Shown: piece by piece, positions 24,514 to 38,890 of the stretch
Position numbering within the stretch: the stretch's first letter is position 1
Layout of the letters: every line of letters starts with the position of its first letter
Assembly (NCBI RefSeq): GCF_900496995.4
Contig: NW_024470391.1
Span: 122,010 to 186,009 of the forward strand
Direction of reading: 5' to 3'
DNA length: 64,000 bases
Source: Aquila chrysaetos chrysaetos
Taxonomy: Eukaryota > Chordata > Aves > Accipitriformes > Accipitridae
Made by a program: the position numbers and the translations under genes
The notes under the pieces: model-generated
Seen by the model: only the letters and a program-made list of their open reading frames with translations
Database searches by the model: none
What the model was told of the DNA's origin: nothing

Positions 24514-26534
24514 ATGGCGGCCGCGGAGGCGGCGCCGGTGCCTCCCGGTGAAGTAAAACGGCCCGAGGGCGATGAGTGGTGCGACAGCGGGCCTGGGTTC
24601 GCTGGGCGAGGGGCAACTGGGGCCGCTACCCGCCAGCCCCGCTCCCGCCAGCCCCGGTCCCGAGCGGTCCGGTTCGGCTCTGGGACCCGTCACGGCGGCG
24701 GTAGGCGCTGTTCGCCTCGCTGAGCCACCCCAGGAGGCGGAGGAGGAGGAGGAGGAGGCGGCGGCGGCATCACCGGTGGCCGCCGTGGAGGCCGCGGCCT
24801 GGCTGCGGCACGTCCTGGGCTTCCTCACCGAGGACGGCGACACGTAAGTGCGGGCGGGGGTCGGGCGGACACGCCCCCCCCCCCCCCCCCCAACTTCTCC
24901 TGGGGGTGATGGGACCCCGGGGCCAGGAGGGCTCTGACAGCAGGTCCTGCCCCCCCCCCCCCCCCCCCCCTCCGGGGTCCTTTTCGACCCCCCCCCGAGC
25001 ACAGACGGGGCCACGCTGGACCTCGGAGAGGGGTCCCCCTTGCTCTGCTCTCACCCTGTCTCGTTGGGGGACCCCCGGGTGGGGCCAGGGGTGGCAAGAC
25101 CCCCCCCCAACACTGCTCCCCCCCGCACCAGCGCCCTGCACTTGGCTGTCATCCACGAGCATGAGGCTTTCCTGGACTCCATCCTGCAGTACACGGGGGG
25201 CACGGAATACCTGGACCTGCAGAACGACCTGGGGCAGGTATAGAGAAACTGGGGGGCGGGGGGGGGGGGGGGGGCTGTTCAGGTTGGGGGGCACCCCCCC
25301 CAGCCTCCGTGTCGTCCCCCCCCCCCGCTGAGGGGTCTCTCTCCCCGCAGACAGCGCTGCACATCGCCGTCATCCTGGGCCTGTCGGGCTTCGTGCGGAA
25401 GCTGCGGGCGGCCGGCGCGGGGCTGTGCGTGCAGGAGCGGGGGGGGGCACACGCCGCTGCACCTCGCCTGCCGCGAGGGACGCCGGGGCTGCGCCCGCCA
25501 TCTGCTCGGACCCTCCCGGACCCCCCCGGCGCCCCGCGACGAAGAGGCGCGCGCCCAGCTCGACAGTGTCAACTATGACGGTGTGGGGAGAGGGCATGGT
25601 GGAGGGGGGGCGGAACGGGAACGCTATGGGGCTGTTTGTGTGGGGATGTGGCGGGGGGGGACACACACACGGGACAGTGTGGGGAGACACAATTGTGGTG
25701 GGAGGGACGCCGTGGGGACATGGCGGGGGGTGAGGCAGATGCCGTGTGGGAAGATGGGCGCGGGGGGGGCCACGGTTTTGGGCAGGAGCCACGCCATGGA
25801 GCTGTGGCACGGGGACACAGTGGGGCTGCAGATCCATGGAAGGGCTGGGGGGGGGGGCCGCAGCGACACACCCCTCTGCCCCCCCCCCCCCGGCAGGTTA
25901 CACCCCCCTCCACGTTGCCGTTCTCCGCAAAGACCTGGAGATGGTGGAGCTGCTGCTGAGCGCCGGTGCCGACCTCAACAAGGCGGTGAGCGCCATGCCG
26001 GGCAGGGGGAACTCGGGGGTCCGCTGCGCCCCCCCCGCTCTGCTCTGACCCCCTGTTCCCGTTCCCAGCCCCCCCCCCCCCCCCCCCAGGAACCCAGCTG
26101 CGGCCGCAGCCCCCTGCATCTGGCGGTGGAGGCGCAGAGCCCCGAGGTGGCCGAGTGCCTGCTGCGCGCCGGCGCCGACCCCGCCGCCCGCATGTACGTG
26201 GGGTACACCCCCCTCTACAGCGCCCGCCACCGCCCTGACCCCCGCCTGCCCCAGCTGCTGCGGGATTTCGGGGCGCAGGAGCCCCCCGGGGACTCCGAGG
26301 ACAGCCCCGACGAGGGCGAGGACGACAACAGCGACGTAAGTGCCCCCCTGCAAAGCAGCAGCCCCCAAAAATCCCCTCGGCTCCTCCCTTATGCCGATGA
26401 GGAGGGGGGTTTGCCCTGCTCCCGGCAGTCCCCCCAAAACTTTAGGGGGGGCGCTGAGTGCTGGGTGTGTTTTCCCCCCCCCCCAGGAGGAATACGACGA
26501 TATCGTCATCAACAGCGGGCGCTGCGTGGACTGA
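24514..26534 (+). CDS. NFKBIB: NF-kappa-B inhibitor beta (IkB-beta)
   Basis: Cytoplasmic ankyrin-repeat protein that retains NF-kB dimers until IKK phosphorylates its degron. Six exons: 24514-24844, about 25131-25238, 25351-25580, 25898-25985, 26090-26335, 26488-26534, as in human. The N-terminus has DEWCDSG followed, in another frame, by LGSLGEG: the DSGLGS phosphodegron is present but split by one extra G near 24589-24591. Ankyrin repeats include ALHLAVIHEHEAFLD, TALHIAVILGLSGF, HTPLHLACREGRRGC, YTPLHVAVLRKDLEMVELLL and SPLHLAVEAQSPEVAECLL. An acidic PEST-like tail EDSPDEGEDDNSD precedes the conserved EEYDDIV end. A second extra G, in a run at 25438-25446, breaks repeat 3. Both breaks look like homopolymer errors rather than pseudogene damage, because all splice sites and motifs are intact. 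Confidence 0.94.
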
Positions 26535-26713
26535 TGGGCCCCTTGGCCCCTGCCCGGCCCCCCCCAAGTCTCCCCCTATTTATCTGGGGGCTCCCAATGC
26601 CGTTGGCTGGACTTTGGGGGAGCCCCCGCTCCCCCCACCCCAAACCCTGCCCCCCCCCCCCCGCCCCCCGCAGTCCCGGTCGTAGCGTAGAGGATTTATA
26701 TCGGTTGTTGTAA

Positions 26714-26719
26714 AATAAA
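26714..26719 (+). terminator. NFKBIB poly(A) signal AATAAA
   Basis: AATAAA about 180 bases after the NFKBIB stop (26532-26534). The convergent SARS2 signal is about 430 bases further on. Confidence 0.85.
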
Positions 26720-26924
26720 GAGGCGTTTGGCCACCGCGCAGACCCCCCCCCACCATCCCCTTCCTCCTCCTCCTCTTCCTCCTGGTGCCAGGACCAGGTG
26801 GGGGCTGACAGCCCCCCCTCCTCTCAGGGTCCCCATGACCAGTGTGACCCACCCCTCCCCGGGATCCCCATAGCCTCCCCCAGCAACCTCCCAGTCTCCC
26901 CAGTTTCGCCGCTGGGCGCTGCGC

Positions 26925-27120
26925 TTGCACGCGCTGCGTCACGGCTACAGGGCGCACGGAGAGCGTACGGACGCGGAGGAGACGTGCGTACAAATGCACA
27001 CAGCGTGGGTACGCGCGTGCGGGGAACGCGTGTGTGCAAATGCACGCAGTGCACGTGCAGGGAGGCGCACGCGTGTGCAAAAGCACGGACGAGCACACGT
27101 GTGCCCACAGGCTGCAGCTC
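26925..27120. repeat. Alternating purine-pyrimidine tract between NFKBIB and SARS2
   Basis: CG/CA/TG steps dominate (for example TACGCGCGTGCGGGGAACGC, and TGCAAATGCAC repeated near 26990 and 27036), a composition favourable to Z-DNA. It lies in the convergent intergenic space. No gene; human CCER2 is near this position but nothing resembling it is seen. Confidence 0.6.
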
Positions 27121-27150
27121 GGGGCGGGGGGGGGGGTAGTGAAGGCGGCG

Positions 27151-27156
27151 TTTATT
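27151..27156 (-). terminator. SARS2 poly(A) signal AATAAA
   Basis: Plus-strand tttatt, minus-strand AATAAA, about 260 bases beyond the SARS2 stop codon (27416-27418). Confidence 0.85.
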
Positions 27157-27415
27157 GCAAAGGCTCGTTAACGTGGGGGGGACATGTCCCCCGTGTCTGT
27201 GTCCCCCACCCTTGCAGACATCCATCTTCCTTCTGCGTCCCTTCTGCTTCTGTGTCCCATCTGCTGCGGGGGCCACCTCAGGTGCCCCCCCCCCCCCCCC
27301 TTCCCCGTGCTTGGGGTGTCTTGTGGGGACGCTGGGGCCGCCTGGGGTGTCCCCCTGGGCTTGGAGTGCAACCTGGGGGCCACCTGAGGGTCCCGTCGTC
27401 GTCCCCCCCCCCGGC

Positions 27416-31948
<4,533 letters not shown>

Positions 31949-32034
31949 CTTGGACGCCGGCGCGGGTCCGGCGAACGTCACGTGGCGGAAGGGGCGGAGT
32001 CGCCGGCCGGTCACGCCCCCCGAGCGCTCTGGCC

Positions 32035-32660
32035 ACGCCCTCCGTCCCGCCTCCTACCCCCAGCGCCCCACCCAGTGTCCCCGCGTACCCCCAGGCCCCC
32101 TCCCGATGTCCCCAGCCTCTCCCCCGGTGCCCCCAGGTCCTCCCATGTCCCCCCCAGTGTCCCCAGGCCCCCTCGAAGCTCCTTCCCAATGTTGCCCCCC
32201 CAGGCTCCTTCCCAGTGCCCCCCAACCCCCTCCCAGTGTCCCCAGCTCCCCCCCAGCACCCCCAGGTCCTCCCACGTGCCCCCCAGGCCCCTTCCCAGTG
32301 CCACCAGGCCCCCCCAGCCCCCTTCCCAGTGCACCCAGGCCCTCTCCCAAAGTCCCCAGCTCCCCCCCAGAACCCCCAGGTCTTCCCACGTCCTCCCCAG
32401 ATCCCTTCCCAGTGCCCCTAGGCCCCCTCCCAATGTCCCCAGCTCCCCCCAGACCCTCCTACGTCCCCCCGTGTCCCCAGGACCCTTCCCAGTGCCCCCA
32501 GGCCTGTTGCCCATGTCCCCAGCCCACCCCCAGTACCCCCACATCCTCCCCCATCCCCCCCCAGCACCCCCAGGCCCCCTCCCAATGTCCCCAGACCCCC
32601 CCCAGACGCCCTCCCAACATCCCCAGGTCCCCCCCCACCCAGCTCCCCCAACACCACTCC
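32035..32660. repeat. CCCAGTGTCCCCAGG minisatellite between SARS2 and MRPS12
   Basis: Units of the form CCTCCCAGTGTCCCCAGCTC and CCAGGTCCTCCCACGTCC repeat irregularly across about 600 bases upstream of SARS2. The array lies between the SARS2 promoter and the MRPS12 poly(A) signal, and no gene is evident in it. Confidence 0.85.
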
Positions 32661-32686
32661 GCAATGCGTCCAACACAGCAACAGCC

Positions 32687-32692
32687 TTTAAT
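32687..32692 (-). terminator. MRPS12 poly(A) signal ATTAAA
   Basis: Plus-strand tttaat, minus-strand ATTAAA, about 160 bases past the MRPS12 stop (32850-32852). Confidence 0.7.
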
Positions 32693-32849
32693 GGGTGCAG
32701 CGAAGGAACAGCTCGTTCCCCCCCACCCTGGGGCCACCGACACAGCGTCCCCGGGCGCAGAGGAGCCACTGTCGCCACCAACACGGCATCCCCAGGCACA
32801 GAGGGGCCACCGTCGTGCGCGTCGTCCCCCCTCCACATGCTCCCTCTTC

Positions 32850-33403
32850 TCACTTCTTCTTCTGGACGTGGGTGCAGTCGTACTTGCCCCGCACGATGGT
32901 GAGCTTCACCCCCGGCAGGTCCTGTGTGCGGCCGCCCTGCACCAGCACGACGTGGTGCTCCTGCAGGCTGTGGCCCTCCCCGGGGATGAAGCACACCACC
33001 TCCTTCCCGTTGCTCAGCCGCACCCGCGCGCACTTTCGGTTGGCCGAGTTGGGCTTCTTGGGCTTCCGAATCAGGTTCTTGATCACTACCCCCTTGATCT
33101 GGGGGCGGCCGAAGGTGGCCCCCAGCTTGGGAGGGGGCGGCTTGGGCCGGCCTTGACGGTGCATCTGGTTCAGGGTGGCCATGCCGCTGGCCTGCTGCGG
33201 CCACGGGGGTACCGGCCACCTCCCGGGCACGGCGGCGGCGGGGAGCGCCCCGGTGGCTGCGGAGGAGGACGAGAGAGAGAGAAGAGAGTTCAGCGGCCGC
33301 AGGCGGCTCGATGGGCCCCGGCCGAGGACGGGAAGCGAGGCGAGATATACGCACCGCAGCCGCGCAGCGAGGCAGCGGCCCTCAGCAGAGCGCGGAGCGG
33401 CAT
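32850..33403 (-). CDS. MRPS12: Mitochondrial small-subunit ribosomal protein S12 (uS12m)
   Basis: Protein of the mitochondrial 28S subunit decoding centre. Two coding exons on the minus strand: about 33356-33403 and 32850-33257. The start [17 protein letters not shown] is a basic, hydrophobic matrix-targeting leader. The mature part begins near MATLNQMHR and contains [26 protein letters not shown] and [12 protein letters not shown], the conserved uS12 loops around the A site, and ends in HVQKKK. The donor after exon 1 is GTGCGT. In human, MRPS12 and SARS2 are head-to-head; here both are on the minus strand with MRPS12 upstream of SARS2. Confidence 0.96.
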
Positions 33404-33900
33404 CCTCCGGGCCCGCAGCACGGCGACCAGCGGGGCCTGAGGAGGAAACGCCCGGTTAGCGCCGTCCGGGGGGCGGCAGCCGCCTCCCCGACCCACCGGG
33501 GCCCCTGCTGGGGCCCACGTCCCGCACCGGAGACCGGCGGGCGAGGCGCCCGCGCGACGCCGGGAACAGCGGCAGCGACGCCGCCGCGCTCACCTCACAC
33601 CGCCGCCATCTTAGCGCGCTGCCATCCCCTCCCGCCCCGTTTCCCGCCGCGCCGCGCTCTGAGTGGACAGCGGGAGCGCCAATCTCCCGCCCTTCCCTCT
33701 GTGATTGGCCACGATCTCTATTAGCCTTCCCTGACCGTCACCGCTCCTACGGGTGCGCGGCGGGGTCAAACGCTAGGCAGGACCCCGCCTTCCCCTCTCG
33801 AAGCCCCGCCTTTCCCACCCGAGGTCCCGCCTTCCCCCGAGGCCCCGCCCGAGGGGGCGGTGCCTGTTGCCGGGGTAACGCGGGCAGGGCGGGTGCCCGG
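33404..33900. promoter_or_regulatory. MRPS12/PAK4 candidate bidirectional promoter
   Basis: This CpG-rich interval separates MRPS12 (minus) from the probable first PAK4 exon (plus). It holds a YY1-type GCCGCCATCTT at about 33601-33611, CCAAT at 33679-33683, a reverse CCAAT (ATTGG) at 33704-33708, repeated CCCCGCC boxes from 33784, and GTTGCCGGGGTAAC at 33866-33879, which fits the RFX X-box consensus. No TATA box. Confidence 0.6.
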
Positions 33901-33968
33901 ATGGGGCTCGATCGCAACATGGCGGCGGCCGAGTGAGCCGCGGGGGGAGCGGCAGCCCTGGGCTCGTC
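33880..33968 (+). other. PAK4: Probable PAK4 5' noncoding exon 1 with upstream ORF
   Basis: Plus-strand sequence immediately after the divergent promoter ends at a good donor, GTC|GTGAGCGG (33968/33969). It contains an upstream frame of 11 codons, ATG at 33901 to TGA at 33934-33936, with a second in-frame ATGGCGGCGGCC. No other plus-strand gene start is seen between here and the PAK4 coding exons, so it is assigned to PAK4 by position. The 5' end is a guess. Confidence 0.5.
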
Positions 33969-33999
33969 GTGAGCGGGGGCCGAGGGGGAGGTGAGGGCC

Positions 34000-34745
34000 T
34001 GAAGGGGACGTGGAGGGGTCTAGAGGGGAAGGGGAGGCGGAAGGGGGTCTCGGGGGAAGGGGACGTTGGGGGCCTGAGGGCCTGAGAGGAGATGGAGGGG
34101 CCTGAGAGGAGATGGAAGGGGGTGAGGGAAAGGGGGAGACTGGGGCTGGGAGGCTGAGGGAGAGAGGAGATGGAGAGGCCTGAAGGGGGGGAGTTGTGGG
34201 GAGGGAGGGTGCTGAGAGGGTGGGGGTTTGGGGGGGGGCCTGAGGGGAAAGGGGGGGTTTGGGTGCGAGGGGCTGAATGGCCCCGGGGGAAGGCGGTGTG
34301 GAGGACTGAGGGTCCTGGGGGAAGGGGACGGTGGGGGTGCTGGGGCGGGGAGCAGCTGGGGGAGGCCTGGGCTAGAGGTTGGGGGGGGCAAGGGAGTTGG
34401 TAGGCTGCTGAGGGAGGTGCTGGCGAGAAGGGGAGGGTGAGAAAGTGTGGAGCTGGGTTTGGGGGGCTCCTGAGGAGCTGGGGTGGGAGCTGGGCCGGGG
34501 GGGCGGTGAGCGGAGGGACAAGCGAGCTGTGCGGTCTTGGGGAAAGCAGCGAAACTGGGGAGGGGGATGTTGGGCCTGCCCCAACCCTCGGGGCTGGCGG
34601 GGCGAGCGGCGGGAGGCCTGGAGGGGAGCGCAGGCAGGGCAGGTGGGTTGAGCCCGGGTGTGGAGAGGAGCCCTGGAATTCGAGGCGAGGCAGGAGGGGT
34701 GCTGGCAGCGGGCGGGGAGGCCAAGGGAAGGGTAGGGATAGGGCT
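34000..34745 (+). repeat. G-rich start of PAK4 intron 1
   Basis: The 750 bases after the proposed exon 1 are dominated by GGGG runs on the non-template strand (GGGGAAGGGGACGTTGGGGG-like), typical of a region just downstream of a CpG-island promoter and prone to G-quadruplex or R-loop formation. No coding segment. Confidence 0.6.
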
Positions 34746-34872
34746 CTGCCTTTCTCCGAACCCTCCCCAGCCTAAAAATAGTCAAAATTGTGGGTTACGA
34801 GGTATTGCGGTCTAGGCACCGTGCCGGGCCGCGTGTCAGGGAGCCTTACGGAAATCTCTTGTTCTCGTGCAG

Positions 34873-34937
34873 CATCTTTCACCGGAGGATCACGGCATGC
34901 TTAGCTGAGTCGGAAAAGAGTTTTCCCTTCCTCACAG
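34873..34937 (+). other. Possible alternative PAK4 5' UTR exon
   Basis: A 65-base segment is preceded by TCTTGTTCTCGTGCAG and followed by the donor GTAGGA. It begins CATCTTTCACCGG and ends CCTTCCTCACAG. The flanks are plausible splice sites in the right orientation within the large first intron; nothing else supports it. Confidence 0.3.
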
Positions 34938-37900
34938 GTAGGAAACGGAGACAAAATAATTTACCTGGAGAAACCCTTTCTCCCTGGGGCTCCCGTCACC
35001 GCGCGTCGCTCTTCAGAAGTCCTTATTCTGCGTGTGTGCTTTGCAATCTGATATTGGAGAAGGGTCTTTCCGTGCCAGAGTGTGTCTGATGCTCTTCACC
35101 AAGCGCAGGAGGGAGGAGAATCAGGAGAAGTGCAGGCGCCGTTGCAATTAGGTTCTCTTAGAAAAGCCATTGGAGCCCTCCTCAGCTCTCTGGGCTGTGG
35201 AAATTGGATCAGCCCTCTCCCTGCGCACTCGGTAACACGCTGGGTCCAGCTGAAGGCGAGCAGCTTGCAGGAAGCACAGAAAACATCCAAGAATTGTTTT
35301 TTCTGGTGTCTGTTATCTGCGTTCTCAGTTCTGTGTGGTTTTGTACACCCATCAGTGTTCACAGGGCACTTCTCTCCCTGGTAACGAGGCGAGTTAACGG
35401 TCAGTTGAGCTGCAGAGCCCCAGAGTAGATTTTTCCAGCATCTCATGCGACTTTGGGCCAAGCGTTTGGAGGCAGCCAGGTACCGTTCCGCAAGAGCTGG
35501 CATCCCTTGGGGCTGCCATAACTCCCCTGTCTGGCGCTGAACCCCTTGAAAACGGGGTTTTGTCCCAGTTTTGGCACATGAGGAGGGTGAGAATAGAAGT
35601 TGCCGTCTCCGGGCTCTTGTGTGGTGCTCCCATGGCCGTAAACGCGAGGTAGCGGTGCCGCGCCAGCCACAACTTTGCCAGAGCTGGAGCTGGTGCCGGC
35701 ACTGCCTGGGTGAGTTGTTAGTGGGGACAGAGAATCGACAGGCGGGAGTGCAGGCAATGTGTGCCCAATGCAGGTATGGGTTTTGGGCTGTGAAATTATT
35801 AATTTGTGTAACCTTTCCTTGTTCCTGTGTGTTCACTCAAGTGAAGGTATCCGCAGCTGGAGATAAGCGCCCTGTGCTTCCGTGTGTTCCTATCCCTGGT
35901 GGCACTTTGTTTGTTGAAGGGAAATGAAAACAAAATGAGAAAAGTTTCAGGATTAGTTTTCAGTTGTGTTTTCCCTGTAATTTACTGAGTTTTGCAACAA
36001 TGAACTGGGTGGGCTGCACGGCCGCGGAGGGACTGTGGCAACGCCCTATGCGGTAGGCTCGTAAATAACTGCAGATTGAATTTATTGAGAATACCCAGCT
36101 GTGGAGTGTGGCGGTGGGGAAGATGCAACCGACTTTAGGAGAGCTGTGGAAAAAAAAAAAAGAAGGTTTTAAATAAAGCCCCAAAGTTTGAACAGTGGCC
36201 AAAGATTTAGCTGCTGGCTGCCAGTACAAACATTAACTAATCCTGGCAGCCTTTTAAGGCAAGTATCTTTAGTTCTGGTTAAGAAATAAACCTGTTGGAT
36301 GTATGGATTGTCCCTGGTGCAGGTTGAGGGAGGTTTTCTGGGAACTGCGGATAAATGCCACGTAGGAACAGGACTGTGAAACGTGGTACCTGGTGAGGGT
36401 GTAACATGAGGCTGTGCCAATTCATGGCTGGTGTTGCACGGAGTCATCTTCCAGCCGCTATAACTATCTTTAGAAAGATCCCTCTGAAACCTTCTGGCTC
36501 TGCTGGGGAGTTACCACCCTGAGATTCCCAAATAAAGGTAATTAACTGGAACGTATTTGGGTGTTGAAATAGCGGCAGAAGTTTCCAGGGAAGATGCTGG
36601 TGGGATAATGGTGGCTCAGGTTGCGTTTCACCTCCGCAGAGTGGAAACTTTTCTGCTCCACCTCCCATGTTGTTCTGAGTTCCCAGATGTTTTCCAGATA
36701 CTGGCTATCTTTATTTACATTTGTGGGGGTGACATTTATTTTACCAGCGCTTATCGAATCTGCCAGAAGGAAGCCGTCTTTATAAAAATAAAAAAAATCA
36801 CAGGCTTTTGCTCTGAACCACTCAACGCGCTTTGTTGCTGCGTTGGTGACTCGTTATTGATGCTTGGGCTCTGTGAGCTGTGGGTTTGCGCATCCGTCTC
36901 CATTTAAAAGGTGGAGATTTCATTGCTGATGTCTTGCTAAGTGCTGTCCACCTCGCTGGGGCTGAGCAGAGCAAATTGCTGCAGCCTGAAACCTGGATGC
37001 CGCACGCTTGGGAGCTGTTGGAGTGGTGAGGAGGGGAAAGCAGCGCCGGAGGAGATTGGATCTGGAAGGGACGAGGTTTGGGATGGGGCAGCCCCAGAGC
37101 TTGTTTGTGGAATGTCCCTGCGACTCATTCTCCACTTTGCAGGCTCAGATCCGCCGTGCTTGACTTTTCTGATAAATAATTTAGGAATTTGTGGGTGTTT
37201 GGCAGAGGGGGTGGGAGGGGAGGAAGCGTAATTTTACATCACCGCTGGTGGTTACAACTTTGGTAGAGCCTTCATGGCCAATTTAGCGCTGCTGGAGAAG
37301 AAATGGTTCCCTCTGAATGTCAACGGGATGTTTTCCTGGCACTGCGGGGGACTGACACGCTGCCGTGCTCACGTCCTGGCATGGAAAAGAGCAGCCTTTA
37401 TCGCACCACGCGCTTTCTACCCGACTCTGGAGGGATTTCCCAAATGCGCTGCCAGGTTCGATTGTCCTTTTCCCAGCCAAAACGAGTGTCCGGAAAATGA
37501 GGAGCATGGCTGGCGTGCATGTGTGTCCCGGCTCTGCAGCGAGCTTTGCCTCCCCAGTGAGACCGCTTTCTTTGGGGCCACATCCTCAGTGCTCGCAGGG
37601 AAGGACGCAGCCCTAAAGTCCTGCCTGGCTCGGGGAGAAATCCCAGGGATGTTTTCACGGCTTCCCTGCAGCCTAATTACAGCCGCATCGTTTTTATTTA
37701 ATAAAACCTGATTTCTCCTGAGCTTAGGCAAGGAACGGAGTAATATTTTCTGTCTGCCTCACAAATCGAGCCACAGTAGGTTTAGTGTTTTCAGAGGCAG
37801 CTTTGCGTGGCACAGGCACAGCTCGCATTTCCAAACTGGCTTCCTGAAGGATTTGCTGTTTTCATAGATTTTGATTAATTGGCAATTGGATAGTTTTTGA

Positions 37901-37953
37901 TTAGCTCTTCAGCCCTTCGCCTGCTCTTTCTGCAGCTTTAAACCAAACCCTTC

Positions 37954-38556
37954 TGTCGTGGTTTAACCTCAGCCAGCAACTAAGCACCATGCAGCCAGCA
38001 ACTAAGCACCACGCTCGCTCACCAGCCCCCCACCCCTGCCCTGTGGGATGGGGGAGAAAATCGGGAAAAGAAGTAAAACTTCTGGGTTTAGATAAGAACG
38101 GTTTAACAGAACAGAAAAGAAGAAACTAATAATGATAATGATAACACTAATAAAATAACAGCAGCAATAATAAAAAGGATTGGAATGTACAAATGATGCG
38201 CAGTGCAATTGCTCACCACCCGCCGATCGACACCCAGTTAGTCCCCCAGCGGCGATCCCCCTGTCCCCACTCCCCAGTTCCTATACTAGATGTGACATCC
38301 CACAGTATGGAATACCCCATTGGCCAGTTTGGGTTAGCTGTCCTGGCTGTGTCCTGTGCCAACTTCTTGTGCCCCTCCAGCTTTCTTGCTGGCTGGGCTT
38401 GAGAAGCTGAAAAATCCTTGACATTAGTTTAAACACTACTTAGCAACAACTGAAGACATCAGTGTTACCAACATTCTTCTCATACTGAACTCAAAACATA
38501 GCACTGTACCAGCTACTAGGAAGACAATCAACTCTATCCCAGCTGAAACCAGGACA
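37954..38556 (-). mobile_element. Solo LTR of the same avian retrovirus family
   Basis: A 603-base LTR in minus orientation: it starts TGTCCTGGTTTCAGCTGGGA at 38556 and ends GAGGTTAAACCACGACA at 37954. It is nearly identical to the LTR at 768-1344. It is flanked on both sides by ccttc (37949-37953 and 38557-38561), a perfect 5-base target-site duplication, so both ends are complete and the internal region was removed by LTR-LTR recombination. Confidence 0.92.
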
Positions 38557-38689
38557 CCTTCAAAGCTGCTTCACACCAAGTAAATGATTCAGGGCGCGAG
38601 GTTCTCACTCGGTTTTCGGGCACTTGCGTTGCAGGTGGAGGATGTTTAAGTAATGATGCTTTTCTCTAATAAAGTTGGACATAATGAAA

Positions 38690-38890
38690 GTGTAATTCTT
38701 TTGAACTGTGCTCGCTCCGCTTTTCCTTTCCCCATGTCGTGCACTTACACGGTGCAAATAAGCTATAATTTCTGTAAATGATGTAAGGGGCTAATTAAAG
38801 GTTTTACTCGACTAATCAGCTTGCACTTTAATTAGCACCAAATGGTAATCGCTTGCTGAAACATAAATTGACTTCTTGGCTGCCTGTTAC
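38690..38890. promoter_or_regulatory. AT-rich homeodomain-motif cluster, candidate enhancer
   Basis: The 200 bases just beyond the solo LTR have repeated TAAT cores: GGCTAATTAAAGG, CGACTAATCAGC, CTTTAATTAGCACC and ATGGTAATCGC. The sequence is AT-rich, not repetitive, and unlike the flanking intron. It looks like a conserved vertebrate noncoding element, but conservation cannot be tested here. Confidence 0.35.
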
